Shown here: piece by piece, positions 21,084 through 31,235 of the stretch | Position numbering within the stretch: the first letter of the stretch is position 1 | Layout of the letters: every line of letters begins with the position of its first letter | DNA from: Trichobilharzia regenti | Taxonomy: Eukaryota; Platyhelminthes; Trematoda; Strigeidida; Schistosomatidae | Length of the DNA: 64,000 bases | Reading direction: 5' to 3' | NCBI GenBank assembly: GCA_944472135.2 | Contig: OX235265.1 | Location: 54,881,112 to 54,945,111, forward strand | Program-made: the position numbers and the translations under genes | The notes under the pieces: model-generated | The model's database searches: none | Told to the model about the DNA's origin: nothing | The model's input: only the letters and a program-made list of their open reading frames with translations

Positions 21084-22775
21084 CTAGTTGGCCGATTCCC
21101 CAGGAACCGGCCTGTTGGCGTTTTTTTCTTCTAGTTCAGTTGGAGCACTCGGATGACACTGGCTATCATCGTCCGTGCTGCACCGCTGTAGTGTGACTAG
21201 GGGTTGAGGATTTTCTTTTACTACGCTTTGTTCTCTCCTTTGAGTGCGAGGCCGGCTCTCGCAGCAGCGAATGTGTTTGCTGACCTTGTCCTTGGTCTCG
21301 TACCATCTATGGAGAGCGGTATTCAACTGGTCTTGGGAGCTGAACTTGACAGCTAACAGACGTGGCGAGTTAATTGACATAAGATGAGTGGGTCGAGGCA
21401 GTCTATAAATAGAGACAGCCCCTGAACTTCCCAGGGCCATCTGGGATGCTAACCATCTCCATTGTTGTACATCATGACAATGCTTTTCGCAGGCGTTCCC
21501 AGTTACCAGTTCGGGAATGCCATGCACAACCATGGAGGCAGAAGGAATGAGCTCTGGCGACTCCCTCGCCATTTGTCTTTCCTTCCACGGCCTGTCTGGC
21601 TTAACACGTATGTTACAGGCCCTCCCTATAGAAAGGACTTGAGAAGCCAGTAACACTTTTTCAACATCCTCGGTAGAGCCCAATGTTACCCTCAGTGGGG
21701 ATGGTTTGCCTTCAGGTGCAGCAGTGCCCCTATACAATCTGCATAGATTTACTGGTTGGATGTCCAAACCCAGTGTGCTACTCAAGATGGACCACTGTTC
21801 CTGATCAAATAGGGCCCTATCTTTCAGCAGACTACTGCTACAGTCTGGTACATTAAAGAGGATTACACAATTTGATCTGCTAACCGTGGGCTTGGGCTCG
21901 GTCCTCGCACGTTTGTGATCACCTTTAAGACCGTTTTGGTTTGACTGGTGCGACTGGGTATTTTTATGTGTCTCAGTGCTATAGCCAGCATTACTGATAG
22001 ACGGTTGGGGTCTTTTTCCAACGACGGAAACCCGTGGTTCTCCAGCCTCTGTGTCTGGAGCGGTTATGGCAAGAGTTACAAGTTTAACCGGTGAGGATTT
22101 TGGTATCCCCGGTTTACGCGCGTTTGTACTAACTTCCGGATTGGTGGGGGTCGAGCTTTTCACCTTTTTCCCCGCTACTTCTGTGCCATCTTTAGTTTTC
22201 AAAGGACTACGCGAGGCTACATCAGGACGGCAACTCGGGCATATGTACCAGAACCATTGGCATGGGTTTTTACGCATAAAGTCATAATATGCTTTTGGTA
22301 CCCCACTGTCGCATCTGCAATGCACCCATCGGTTGCAAAAGTTACATTCGAAAGCAGAGTCTGCTTGTTCGACAACAGAAGCACAGACCTTGCAGTCGTC
22401 TGTCTTCTTGGGGAGCGTTCTTGTCGTCTTGCGACGTCGTGAACGTTTCTTTTTGGCCTTCCTATTTGTTTCATGGTCTACCATGGGGATGGGTGTTATG
22501 AAGTTCTCACTTAGTGCAATTTTCCCACTCGGATCTGTTAACCTAGTCGTGTTAACAGGGGTGGAGCCACATCCACTTGGCTGACTTTGCACAGCTTCAC
22601 TGTAGGACTGTGGCGACATGGGTAATCTGTACGAGCTGGGAATATTAGCCCTGGTCTTCAGGACCGGTATGCGTGAGTCCATCACCTTCTCCTGTTTGCC
22701 TAGTTTGGCTGAAGCCCTGGTAACTACAGAGTATGATGTCCCATTACTTATTTTAGGTTGAGAATCTATTGTCAT
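21084..22775 (-). CDS. LINE-B ORF1 protein with PHD zinc finger (563 aa)
   Basis: An ATG-initiated uninterrupted ORF. After a Ser/Thr-rich N-terminus there is a basic KKKRSRRRK stretch (about 108-117). A complete C4HC3 PHD finger follows: C128, C131, C144, C147, H152, C155, C179, C182. The second half has an ORF1 core like that of other CR1-type LINEs, with an ILFNVPD-type strand near 315 and a CRLYRG motif. ORF1 proteins bind element RNA and assist target priming; PHD fingers are known in some CR1/L2-type ORF1s. The C-terminus ends about 60 bases before the ORF2 frame. Intact here although ORF2 is broken. Confidence 0.85.
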   Translation of the reverse strand: MTIDSQPKISNGTSYSVVTRASAKLGKQEKVMDSRIPVLKTRANIPSSYRLPMSPQSYSEAVQSQPSGCGSTPVNTTRLTDPSGKIALSENFITPIPMVDHETNRKAKKKRSRRRKTTRTLPKKTDDCKVCASVVEQADSAFECNFCNRWVHCRCDSGVPKAYYDFMRKNPCQWFWYICPSCRPDVASRSPLKTKDGTEVAGKKVKSSTPTNPEVSTNARKPGIPKSSPVKLVTLAITAPDTEAGEPRVSVVGKRPQPSISNAGYSTETHKNTQSHQSNQNGLKGDHKRARTEPKPTVSRSNCVILFNVPDCSSSLLKDRALFDQEQWSILSSTLGLDIQPVNLCRLYRGTAAPEGKPSPLRVTLGSTEDVEKVLLASQVLSIGRACNIRVKPDRPWKERQMARESPELIPSASMVVHGIPELVTGNACEKHCHDVQQWRWLASQMALGSSGAVSIYRLPRPTHLMSINSPRLLAVKFSSQDQLNTALHRWYETKDKVSKHIRCCESRPRTQRREQSVVKENPQPLVTLQRCSTDDDSQCHPSAPTELEEKNANRPVPGESAN

Positions 22776-23186
22776 TTTACTCCTAAATTAATACTGGTGA
22801 TTAAATAATAAGAGACTGTTATTTTGTCCAATAGACTTACAGCAAAAGACAATAGAGAGCACAGAAAAGAAGGATAAAGTATTTAAGTAAAAGCTTTAGA
22901 CTTTACCTGTAACTTTCGGGTTATTCGGTTTCACAGCAATCACGTAACAGACCCACAAGTCCTGTATATTTGAAAGAGTGAGGAGGGTGTTGCTACAGAA
23001 GTAGCACCTGAAGCTTTGGCAGTAGTTCGAGACAGCGGGAAGTACCACACACAGGCTCGGTGAGGAAGAAATGGTTGAATTAAAATTCGCCGGATAGGAA
23101 GATCAGGTTTCCCAAATGAATAATTCATAAAATTGGATATTTCCGGTTACGGAGGAAAAGCACGTCTTATTCAAGGAGCGCGCTTA
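22776..23186 (-). other. LINE-B 5' UTR
   Basis: About 410 bases upstream of ORF1, ending at the junction (about 23187) with sequence that continues copy 1 position 1636. It would hold the internal promoter of the LINE; no motif was recognised. Confidence 0.5.
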
Positions 23187-23476
23187 TTAGAACACTAAAA
23201 CGCTTAGACTCATTGATATATATTATGACACTAAATAAACTCTACGACTCCGCGTAAATACGTGAAAACACAACTACAATATAGATAAATGTCTACTATA
23301 GTATAATATACAATCGACATAAACATTTATACATGCATATAACGTTAATGTTCTTTTCATGTTCACATACTTTCTCTTTCTGGTATTCTGCTGCTGCGCA
23401 TAATCTTCCATTTATCTTCTGGTCGAGGTGGAACAAGCCTGCATTTAAACTGAAATGAAGATGGACTCCAAACCAT
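23187..23476. repeat. Unclassified interspersed repeat, copy 2 left piece
   Basis: Matches about 1636-1927 almost exactly. It is separated from its right piece (26871-27548) by the inverted arm 23477-26780 and a LINE-B tail. Confidence 0.75.
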
Positions 23477-25060
23477 CTTCTATTAGCTTGGAACGATTGG
23501 ACACTATCCTGGGACAAAAAAGTACCAGCCCACGTGATCTTTCTCGACTTTGCGAAAGCATTCGACACAGTTCACCATGGTCTGCTCCATCACAAAATAA
23601 GCAAGGCGGGTGTTTCTGGAGCACTTCTCGCATGGCTGAAAGATTACTTAGGCGAGACAGAATTCTGCACCAAAGTCAACCGCATCCGATCATCCTGGCA
23701 CACCTCGGCATCAGGGGTTCCTCAGGGTTCTATCCTAGGGCCGTTGATGTTTTATCAATGACCTGTCCCCCAACTAAACTGCTCTGCGCTTCTTTACGCT
23801 GACGACGTCAAGATTTGGAGAGCAATAAACTCATCGGAAGACTCAGATAGATTGCAGGCTGACCTTCAAACTCTGGGAAATTGGGCTTTGGCTAACGGAA
23901 TGCCTTTCAACCTAAAGAAGTGCAAAGTAGTGCAGCTTCATTCCAGCAGGTCACAGAGTGTAAATTACACCCTTGGTGGCCAGAATTTGAGTTGTGTTCA
24001 ATCAGAGCGTGATCTAGGTCTTATTCTAACAGAAAAGCTAGACACCAGTGGAAATTACTCAAGGGACGTCGCCAAAGCCTACGCAACATTACACTTTATG
24101 CATAGGCAGCTGGGAGCTCTCACTCCCGAACTGTTCTTAAGGTAATATAAGGCATATGTGAGGCCACACCTTGAGGTGCATAATATCATTGCACTTCCGC
24201 TACTCGAAAGGGATGCTAACATTCTAGAAAGTGTCCAGAGACGAGCGACAAAATGGGTGATTGGCCTCCGCAACAAATCATATGAGGAAAGACTAAAGAA
24301 ATTAGGACTTTTCACACTTAGTTACCGTAGGCACAGGGGAGACCTCATCACCGTCTACAAGATCCTAAATGACCAGGCCCACCCAAATAAAAGCATCCTG
24401 CCATTAAGTGACTATAGGCTTCCACGAGGTAACCCGCTAAGGATAGCACACCAGAGACCAAAGACTCGAGTGCGATCACATTTCTTTTCGCTTCGTGTTT
24501 GCCGTCTCTGGAACGCTTTACCGGCGGCCGTGACTACAGCGCCATCTCTGGAGATTTTTAAGCGGAAGCTAGACAATCATGCAGAAATGCAAGGTTTGTG
24601 TCTCAATGGCTTATCCTCATAAAACTTGAAACCACACTGTCAATGAATAAGCGTACAAACTAAATCCCCACGACCTATTCTGCCTTCTCTCACTCCATCT
24701 TTTCCTTAGGTCACCTTTATTCCACTTATCTCAACCCATATTATCTACACTACAACCTATTATTATTATTACTATTCTGCTTTTATGACTACACCAAATG
24801 ACCAACGGGAGTTAGGTCAAACTCCATTCACGGCAGCAACACAGTCCTAACATACTGCATACTACAAATCACATCTCGACCAATCCCCTCACCACTCCTC
24901 CTGGAGTCTACCAGAGCTAAAGCAGTCGAGTGGCGGGACTTACTACGCAGTAGCTCACCGAAGATCTGGAACATCTCGCTCACAATCAAGAAGCGAGCTC
25001 AAAGAAATCACTGGTTTATACTAGCTCGTAATTAGGATATTGGATAATGTATATTGAACT
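23477..25060 (+). mobile_element. LINE-B partial copy (3' half) in the right arm
   Basis: Plus-strand copy of the LINE-B RT C-terminal half and 3' UTR, beginning inside the RT domain. It is part of the inverted duplication rather than an independent insertion. Confidence 0.85.
23478..24622 (+). pseudogene. LINE-B RT fragment
   Basis: Encodes FLDFAKAFDTVHH, SGVPQGSILGPLMF, YADD (about 23799-23810) and the C-terminal region to WNALPAAV. It is split over frames at 23760-23800, and an extra TAA lies near 24143 where the intact sequence has a Tyr codon. Truncated at its 5' end. Confidence 0.85.
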
Positions 25061-25337
25061 GAAGCGTTTTAAAAATAAGTGGTTCGGTCTTGTTGGGATC
25101 GTCATTGAGATAAAGTAGTTTACATAGCAAGAGTTTGAGGGTTATAACAGAGTGACAGGTCCTTATTTCTAGGGGTAAACTGTTCCAGCATGTTCCTTAC
25201 TAAGTCTTTTATGCGTCTATGCGACTAGTTTATTTATAGTTTTCAGATTGCTAAGGGTATTGAAGTGCGTTTTCTAGGTGCTTTAGTAGACTAATAGTTG
25301 GTTCTTTCTAGGAATAAATAGTTTATTAATATAATCA
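24623..25337. other. LINE-B 3' UTR followed by LINE-A tail, right arm
   Basis: Non-coding. LINE-B 3' UTR on the plus strand to about 25060, then the LINE-A 3' tail in reverse. Confidence 0.6.
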
Positions 25338-26780
25338 CTAGAGTGAAAGTCTGTACAGAGAGCGTTTGAAGCTTGTAACCGAAGAGCAAGTTCCGACATC
25401 TAAGGGCAGGCTGTTCCACATTTTCGAATACATGACTGTGAATAAGTTTTCACGGAGTGTTGACTTAAAGGCATGAGTTATCACTGTGCAAGTTTGGTTA
25501 CGCAGATTGTAAGAACCTTCCCATGAGAATTGCATGTCCCTGTCACCTGAGAATGATATTTTGTGAAGGACCTTAAAGAAGAATATTAGGTTTATAATAA
25601 GTCGCCTTGTCCAAAGTGGGTCAAGTTTTAGGATCATGCAGCGTGAGGTGTAGTCTTTCTTACAATCGTAGCCAAGTAGTTAGGAGGTAAAATATCGTTG
25701 GATACTTTCCATCCTTAGCTTGTCACGTGTGCGAGTGCTGCTTATAATAAATGGACAACATTTTAGTAGTGGTCCGACACATCTTTTGTACAGAATTAGC
25801 TTGGCTTCATTGTCGTGCAAGTCCCTGAGTATGCATCCTAAGAGCATCCTCGACTTTTGAGTCTGTGATGCCACTTGCTCAGGGGATGGTTAGCCATTAG
25901 AGTACCTCAGGCCTAAGTCAACGACACTTCGGAGTCTGGTTATGTTAGCAGATTGAAGCGTTAATTTCAGGTCAATTGAGGGTGCGCCGAAGCAGATCCA
26001 GCCACATTTGTTCAGGTTAAATTGTAGATTCCATAAGGACGACCAAGCAGTCATTTTATCTCATTCCTTCTGCACTACATTCTCGAAGCACCCTAAGTCA
26101 TCACGTTGGAATGTATAAGCTACTTTTAGGTCATCTGCAAAGATGAATGGTTTCCCGTGCGAGAAGCAAGCGCACATGTCATTGATGTATAATGTAAATA
26201 GGAGGGGTCCAATGACACTACCTTGTACTACACCAGAAGTGATAGGGCTAGGTTTGGATGCTACAGACCCGAGTTTAACTATTTGGGACCTACTGTTAAG
26301 GAATGATTTAAGCTACCCTAATAATGGGTCACGTATTCCTAAGGAGTTCAGCTTATTTGTTAGCAGTGAATGGTCAACACGGTCAAATGCCTTAGAAATG
26401 TCAAAGTAGATGACAAGTACTAGTTGCCGTCTGTCACGACTGCTGGTTACAAAATTGAAGAAGTCTAGGTGTCATGTTAAACATGACCTGGATTTCAGGA
26501 ATCCATGTTGGCTCGGACTTATAATATTGCGGTTAAGCATATGTTTGATTAAGTTATAATAATGATAATACATTCTCATTTTGTACATGAGGGACGCCAG
26601 TTTACAGGCGTCATCAATATGATAAATTACATATACGATTAGTAATCATACTTAATAATAGTGTTTTAATAAGATACATATTTTTCCTACCTGTGTAGGA
26701 CACACCAAATGTACAGGCATGGATAAGCATGATTTAAATTTCATAAATTTGGTTTATGGTTAAATCACATGGTTGCTGAC
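25061..26780 (-). mobile_element. LINE-A copy 3 (inverted)
   Basis: Reverse complement of LINE-A copy 2, including the 80-base left extension. It is part of the inverted repeat. Confidence 0.82.
25338..26480 (-). pseudogene. LINE-A copy 3 RT remnant
   Basis: The same broken RT and C-terminal blocks as copies 1 and 2, read on the minus strand (C-terminal block 25338-25637, FADD near 26140), with the shared stops. Confidence 0.8.
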
Positions 26781-26870
26781 AATCAAGAAGCGAGCTCAAA
26801 GAAATCACTGGTTTATACTAGCTCGTAATCTGGATATTGCATATTGGATATTGGATTTATCTCATAACCA
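26781..26870 (+). mobile_element. LINE-B 3'-terminal fragment
   Basis: About 90 bases matching the extreme 3' end of LINE-B (compare 24985-25045), ending in repeated GATATTG-type units. It lies between the inverted arm and the resumed repeat at 26871. The 3' units are more numerous here than in the arm, so it may be a separate, severely 5'-truncated insertion. Confidence 0.65.
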
Positions 26871-27548
26871 CTCAAATTCCATGAACGATCCAATTCTACC
26901 ATTTGAAGACACTGGCGAACATGCTATAAATGAGTTTTCATCACCTGAAATAAAGAAGCAACTGGTTTTCAAACAGTTTTCAACATTTTACTCAACTTAC
27001 GTGTACAGTCCGCCATGCAGACACAAATGGCGCAAATGGAGAATTCTGGAATCGACCTTGGCCCCATTTAATGCGGTAAAACAATCCAACATAACTTTAT
27101 CTAATTTTTGCATCCGCGATCAAATTACTTTCCTGTTATAAAACTTCGATAAGACTGCTGAAAAAATGGAATAAATATATCACTGATCTCAACATAATAC
27201 ACCAATAAAATTTAAGCCAAGGGTGCTGTTCACAACAAAGTTATATAGGAGAATTGACTTCAAGCTTTTTCCCTCAGATATCTGTATTACATTCATCTGT
27301 TGTCTGAGTTTTTTGTTAATATGAAGACAATATTTCTATATCTTTTTATGTGTTACACAAACAGACTTTATAGCAGACTGCTCCGACTGACTCTAATGTC
27401 GGAAAGAAAAACCAAACTATAAATTCATCACACATCACATTATGTGTAATTTATATAATAACTTATCCATGTAAATATCAGTAAAAGTTTGAGCATCGTG
27501 GATTAGATCAAATAAAGTATAATTATATTTCAATAGTTTACACACAAT
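26871..27548. repeat. Unclassified interspersed repeat, copy 2 right piece
   Basis: Matches about 1937-2628. At 27548 the similarity stops exactly where the PLE-1 3' end begins in copy 1, so this copy represents the site without the PLE. Confidence 0.75.
26881..27141 (+). CDS. Hypothetical 86-aa ORF, second copy
   Basis: Same reading frame and length as 1961-2221, with two substitutions. Starts at the ATG at 26881. No domain recognised; coding status is uncertain. Confidence 0.2.
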   Translation: MNDPILPFEDTGEHAINEFSSPEIKKQLVFKQFSTFYSTYVYSPPCRHKWRKWRILESTLAPFNAVKQSNITLSNFCIRDQITFLL

Positions 27549-27646
27549 GATCGGACCTTACAATCTCTCCCCATAACGTGGATATATTTTTGTCGATTTC
27601 TGAGATATTGTAGTGGATATTATAACACTGCTCAACTATAACTTAT

Positions 27647-28006
27647 TGTCAATCGAGTTGAAGATTGAACGATCAATTCTTGGTTGTTTGCTCAAAATCA
27701 ACTTCCCAAATTTTCGCGGAGGTATCAATACGACAGTCATCGTCTCATCGGTCGCTGTTCAGAAAGAAGAGTGAAACATCGTCAGAAGTAATCTTATGAT
27801 TTATTACTGTAATAATTGTTTTCAGACCTTAGTTCGCTTATTCCTTTTATATGTTGGTGTAACAATAAACAAATCTAAAGCGGCAGATCAGTGTTTTGGT
27901 TTATGCGTCCGTTATAACTAAGCGTTTCTGAGAAATCTTCGAAGAACAGCGTGGGCCCGAGCGTAGCGAGAGCTGGGCATTAACGGTTTATGAGACGTGA
28001 TTGACA
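27647..28006 (+). repeat. BEL-N1 5' LTR
   Basis: TGTCA...TGACA LTR of the subtype with CTAAAGCGGCAGATCAG in its 3' half, shared with BEL-N3. It contains an AATAAA signal. The GTTTCT/AGAAAC hairpin follows at 28007-28024. Confidence 0.93.
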
Positions 28007-28150
28007 GTTTCTGACGATAGAAACAGATCTGGCGGATTCAAACAGTTGGTGAAAGTTTGGATAGTCACCGTTCATCTTTCCTGGTGCCGGTCAAGTCCTC
28101 TTTGAACAAGCAATATCTGGAACTTTTTTGGAAGTTGGTCAAGTTCAACA

Positions 28151-30106
28151 ATGCCTGGGTCAAAGAAGGGACAGAGTGTCTTGGATACAAACAGGAAAGT
28201 AAGTCATGGTGACTTGTCTGTTACTTGTAACGATGTGTCTGATGTTAAGCATGACATGGTTGATGTTACTGTTTCGCCGTTCAGGGATAATAGGAACATC
28301 AAACTCCCTAAATTTGAACCACGGTGTTTCGATGGAAACCTGGCTGATTATTTACAATTTGTAAAGGAGTTTGAGATCATGCTGAGTAGTTTTCTATTAA
28401 CTGATAAAATGAAGTTAATGTATTTGATGAGATATTGCACTGGAATTGCTGCAAGAGCCATACAGTGTTGTAAGTTTATGAAGCCAAAAGAGAGCTACGA
28501 TGAGGCTATGAGCATATTACGTCAAAGGTTTGGAAGACCTTCGATGATTGCAGGGAAATTATTCGAGGCTGTTAAGGGTAATGGTGGTCAATTACAGGAT
28601 GACTCCCAGGCACTCACTGAGTTTTTAGATAATTTGCTAATTTACAAGAATGGAATGATTTCGATGAATCGCATGAGTGACCTCAACTCGAGTTTTATAC
28701 TAGAAGTAATAGCAAGACGTCTACCTACTCGACTGCAAAGGAAGTGGGTGAAGATGAGCTCCCGTGTGGAGGATGAGGGTATCGAGCCAAAGTTTGATGA
28801 TATCCTGAAACTGGTAAATACTAGTGTCAATCAATCTATGAGCAAGTTCGCCAGTCTATTACATCTCACCCCTAGAATAGAGCAGTCTGAGATCAAAATG
28901 CAATCATTGATGACGAATAAGCCTCAGAGAGGTGGATATCGAGAAGGCTCCATGATGTCTAGTAATGCATATAGACCTAGTGAGTGTAACAGGTTTCGCA
29001 GTACATCCTCAACAGATAAGTTACAAGATGCAAGACAAACACGGCTTTGTTTTACACGTGTGCAAGAGGTGCATACAGAAGTGAACTGTGAACCAGTGAG
29101 CAAGTTCAGTGATAAGCTAAATGTAAACTCCAGGTCTGACTCCGAATTGTGTGACGATAACGGTGCGGTGAAGAAGTCTGTAGTTGCAACTGGTAAGCCG
29201 TTGCTGAATAGAGTGTCACAGAATAGGGTTACTGCTTCAGAGTGGAGTTCTGACTCCAAAAGTTTACAAGGTATTACCAGTGAGAGTGAAGTTATAAAAC
29301 CTTTTATGATTTGCGAGGAGGAACCAAAATTGTCCACTTCTGTTATTAAAGAGTTTGAAAATGATGAAGTTGACGGTAAAGTGAATATTCGTGATAATGA
29401 TCATGATACTTCACAGTTGTCTTTGGTTGATCATTTTGAGATGAGGGATATGCCTACTACTGCTAAGTTAAATAAAGGTTCTGTACAACTACAACGTGAA
29501 GTAGAATTGAACGCAGATGCAGTTCCAGAAGATGTGCATACTTGTGAGACAGTCAGTGTGATTGATCAGCGTGTAGCCCACCTATCATCAGATGATAGTG
29601 CTAAACCCGAACTAGTAGTGAAAGACAGCAGTGGTGGTAATCTTGCAGTTGGACAACTATCTGAGAGCCGAACAAGAACAGCTTCTGATCCACCACTAAG
29701 TTCATCACCTTGTGTCACTCAGTCATCGTTGGTGCTGTCATCCACAATGAAACAAACACCCATCAACTCAAGTATCTTGTGCAATGACTATGGTAGTATC
29801 AGTTCGTTTGAAAGGACGAATATCAATGGTCAGTTTAGTGTGGATAAGCCAAGTGTAAAGGAGAGAGTTATTGTTAAATTGACTTGCACGAATAAAGGCA
29901 TTTCTAGTTTCAAGTTACTATTTGAATGTTATTATCTTTGGTGTAAATTACTCTGTTTCTATACTTGGTTGATGAGATATGCCGTGTGTTTGTTGGTCAT
30001 CTATATTCTACGATACAATGACATGGGCGTGTTGCCGTTCAGATTTGAGGATTTAGCTCATAGAAGGAAGTCAGCAAATGAACTCTGCGACGATTTTCCA
30101 ACCTAG
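28151..30106 (+). CDS. BEL-N1 Gag-like fusion protein (651 aa)
   Basis: An ATG-initiated intact ORF. Residues 1 to about 235 match the BEL-aut Gag N-terminus closely (FEPRCFDGN, REFEI-type and RRLPTRLQRKW blocks). The Gag zinc knuckle is degenerate: C300, then Arg at 303 instead of Cys, H308, C313. Residues about 320-585 form a long acidic, Ser/Thr-rich region that I cannot match to Pol. Residues 589-620 are strongly hydrophobic with several Cys; they and the following FRFED align with the BEL-aut connector between RNase H and integrase. The protein ends with the same DDFPT tag as BEL integrase. Likely a structural or RNA-packaging protein; its role is inferred. Confidence 0.88.
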   Translation: MPGSKKGQSVLDTNRKVSHGDLSVTCNDVSDVKHDMVDVTVSPFRDNRNIKLPKFEPRCFDGNLADYLQFVKEFEIMLSSFLLTDKMKLMYLMRYCTGIAARAIQCCKFMKPKESYDEAMSILRQRFGRPSMIAGKLFEAVKGNGGQLQDDSQALTEFLDNLLIYKNGMISMNRMSDLNSSFILEVIARRLPTRLQRKWVKMSSRVEDEGIEPKFDDILKLVNTSVNQSMSKFASLLHLTPRIEQSEIKMQSLMTNKPQRGGYREGSMMSSNAYRPSECNRFRSTSSTDKLQDARQTRLCFTRVQEVHTEVNCEPVSKFSDKLNVNSRSDSELCDDNGAVKKSVVATGKPLLNRVSQNRVTASEWSSDSKSLQGITSESEVIKPFMICEEEPKLSTSVIKEFENDEVDGKVNIRDNDHDTSQLSLVDHFEMRDMPTTAKLNKGSVQLQREVELNADAVPEDVHTCETVSVIDQRVAHLSSDDSAKPELVVKDSSGGNLAVGQLSESRTRTASDPPLSSSPCVTQSSLVLSSTMKQTPINSSILCNDYGSISSFERTNINGQFSVDKPSVKERVIVKLTCTNKGISSFKLLFECYYLWCKLLCFYTWLMRYAVCLLVIYILRYNDMGVLPFRFEDLAHRRKSANELCDDFPT

Positions 30107-30609
30107 GGCGTCAACCTGAGAAGGGTTGTAGGCGTACTGGTGTAATTCCTCCAATTCTTCAAAATAATTCCACTAAGACATGATCCGCGAGGTTATTTGT
30201 ACTGTTTGTATATACGTGTCGTGTGTCTTCGCAATTTGTGATTTTGGATCAGTTGTGTTTACTCGTTGTTTTCGTGCCTTGTTTGTATTGCATAATTTTT
30301 TTAAAATTTTCGTCGTGATTACTTCTGAAGTTGTTTCTAGTCTTCTACATCCGTGAATGAATTGATTGATGTTAGAGACAGCAGATGGGTCGTATACGCC
30401 GGGGAGGCTAGGCTATTGCTGAGAATGAAACGCACACGGAGATAATTGTTAGCTGCGGTTCGACACGCCGAGGAGAAAGAGTGTAAACGACTGAGGCTCG
30501 CATGCGTCACCGCTACTAGAACTGAGGCAGAATGAGTGACAAGCGATTTCAATGGTAATTGGTAGTGAGTAATTAAGAGGATGTGCGTAGAGTATCGTGA
30601 GGTGCTGCC
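30107..30609 (+). other. BEL-N1 3' UTR with one tandem unit
   Basis: Contains a single copy of the CAACCTGAGAAGG/GTAGGCGTACTG module (about 30112-30170), then UTR matching 9441-9872. It has fewer units than the other BEL elements here. Confidence 0.75.
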
Positions 30610-30834
30610 ATGGTCACTTTGCATTCTGCGAGAGTCATTCTAGCAAATGGCGACTGTGTTGCAAGATGTCAAGAGGAGGTCTCTGTCTGGACGCGCAGGT
30701 CGTCATTGATGTGTGAGATTGTGCTGTGGGTATGCTTGTGGTGTGTTGGCTTTTCTGTTTGTTTTCCATTTCAGCTCTGTCCGTGTGACCCAGGTTCTCG
30801 CAATGGCATCCAAGTCAACGTGCATTGGTCGTGA
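30610..30834 (+). CDS. Small conserved ORF in BEL 3' region (74 aa)
   Basis: Same position and length as 9873-10097, with changes S to N and R to T. Hydrophobic Cys/Trp-rich middle. Possible accessory peptide or conserved UTR only. Confidence 0.25.
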   Translation: MVTLHSARVILANGDCVARCQEEVSVWTRRSSLMCEIVLWVCLWCVGFSVCFPFQLCPCDPGSRNGIQVNVHWS

Positions 30835-30870
30835 AGGAAAAAGGGGATGGATCCCTTTTTTGCCGGGGAG

Positions 30871-31230
30871 TGTCAATGGAGTTGAAGTTTGAACGATCAA
30901 TTCTTGGTTGTTTGCTCAAAATCAACTTCCCAAATTTTCGCGGAAGCATCAATACGACAGTCATCGTCTCATCGGTCGCTGTTCAGAAAGAAGAGTGAAA
31001 CATCGTCAGAAGTAATCTTATGATTTATTATTGTAATATTTGTTTTCAGACCTTAGTTCGCTTATTCCTTTTATATGTTGGTGTAACAATAAACAAATCT
31101 AAAGCGGCAGATCAGTGTTTTGGTTTGTGCGTCCGTTATAACTAAGCGTTTCTGAGAAATCTTCGAAGAACAGCGTGGGCCCGAGCGTAGCGAGAGCTGG
31201 GCATTAACGGTTTATGAGACGTGATTGACA
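30871..31230 (+). repeat. BEL-N1 3' LTR
   Basis: 360 bp, preceded by the A5GGGG/CCCT6-type hairpin and GGGGAG purine run, and followed by the CTTAT duplication. Confidence 0.93.
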
Positions 31231-31235
31231 CTTAT

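Larger units (their letters stand above)
17751..23186 (-). mobile_element. LINE-B, near full-length CR1-like LINE with PHD-finger ORF1
   Basis: A 5.4-kb minus-strand LINE inserted in the LINE-A downstream sequence. It has a 5' UTR (about 22776-23186), ORF1 (21084-22775), a frameshifted ORF2 (about 18193-21021) and a 3' UTR containing an (ATT)n run. It ends in short GGATATTG-like repeats near 17756-17775. Short 3'-end repeats are typical of CR1-group LINEs. Two further partial copies lie at 23477-25060 and 26781-26870. Confidence 0.85.
23477..26780. repeat. Right arm of the 3.3-kb-arm inverted repeat
   Basis: Reverse complement of 16032-19342. It begins abruptly inside LINE-B RT sequence and ends at the same base pair as the left edge of the other arm (GGTTGCTGAC against GTCAGCAACC). 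Confidence 0.88.
27647..31230 (+). mobile_element. BEL-N1, non-autonomous BEL/Pao element with a 651-codon ORF
   Basis: A 3584-bp element with two 360-bp LTRs (27647-28006, 30871-31230) and a perfect 5-bp target duplication CTTAT (27642-27646, 31231-31235). It keeps the BEL leader, Gag start, 3' UTR and pre-LTR hairpin of BEL-aut but has no protease, RT, RNase H or integrase. I count about seven differences between its LTRs. It would need enzymes from an autonomous BEL element. Confidence 0.93.
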
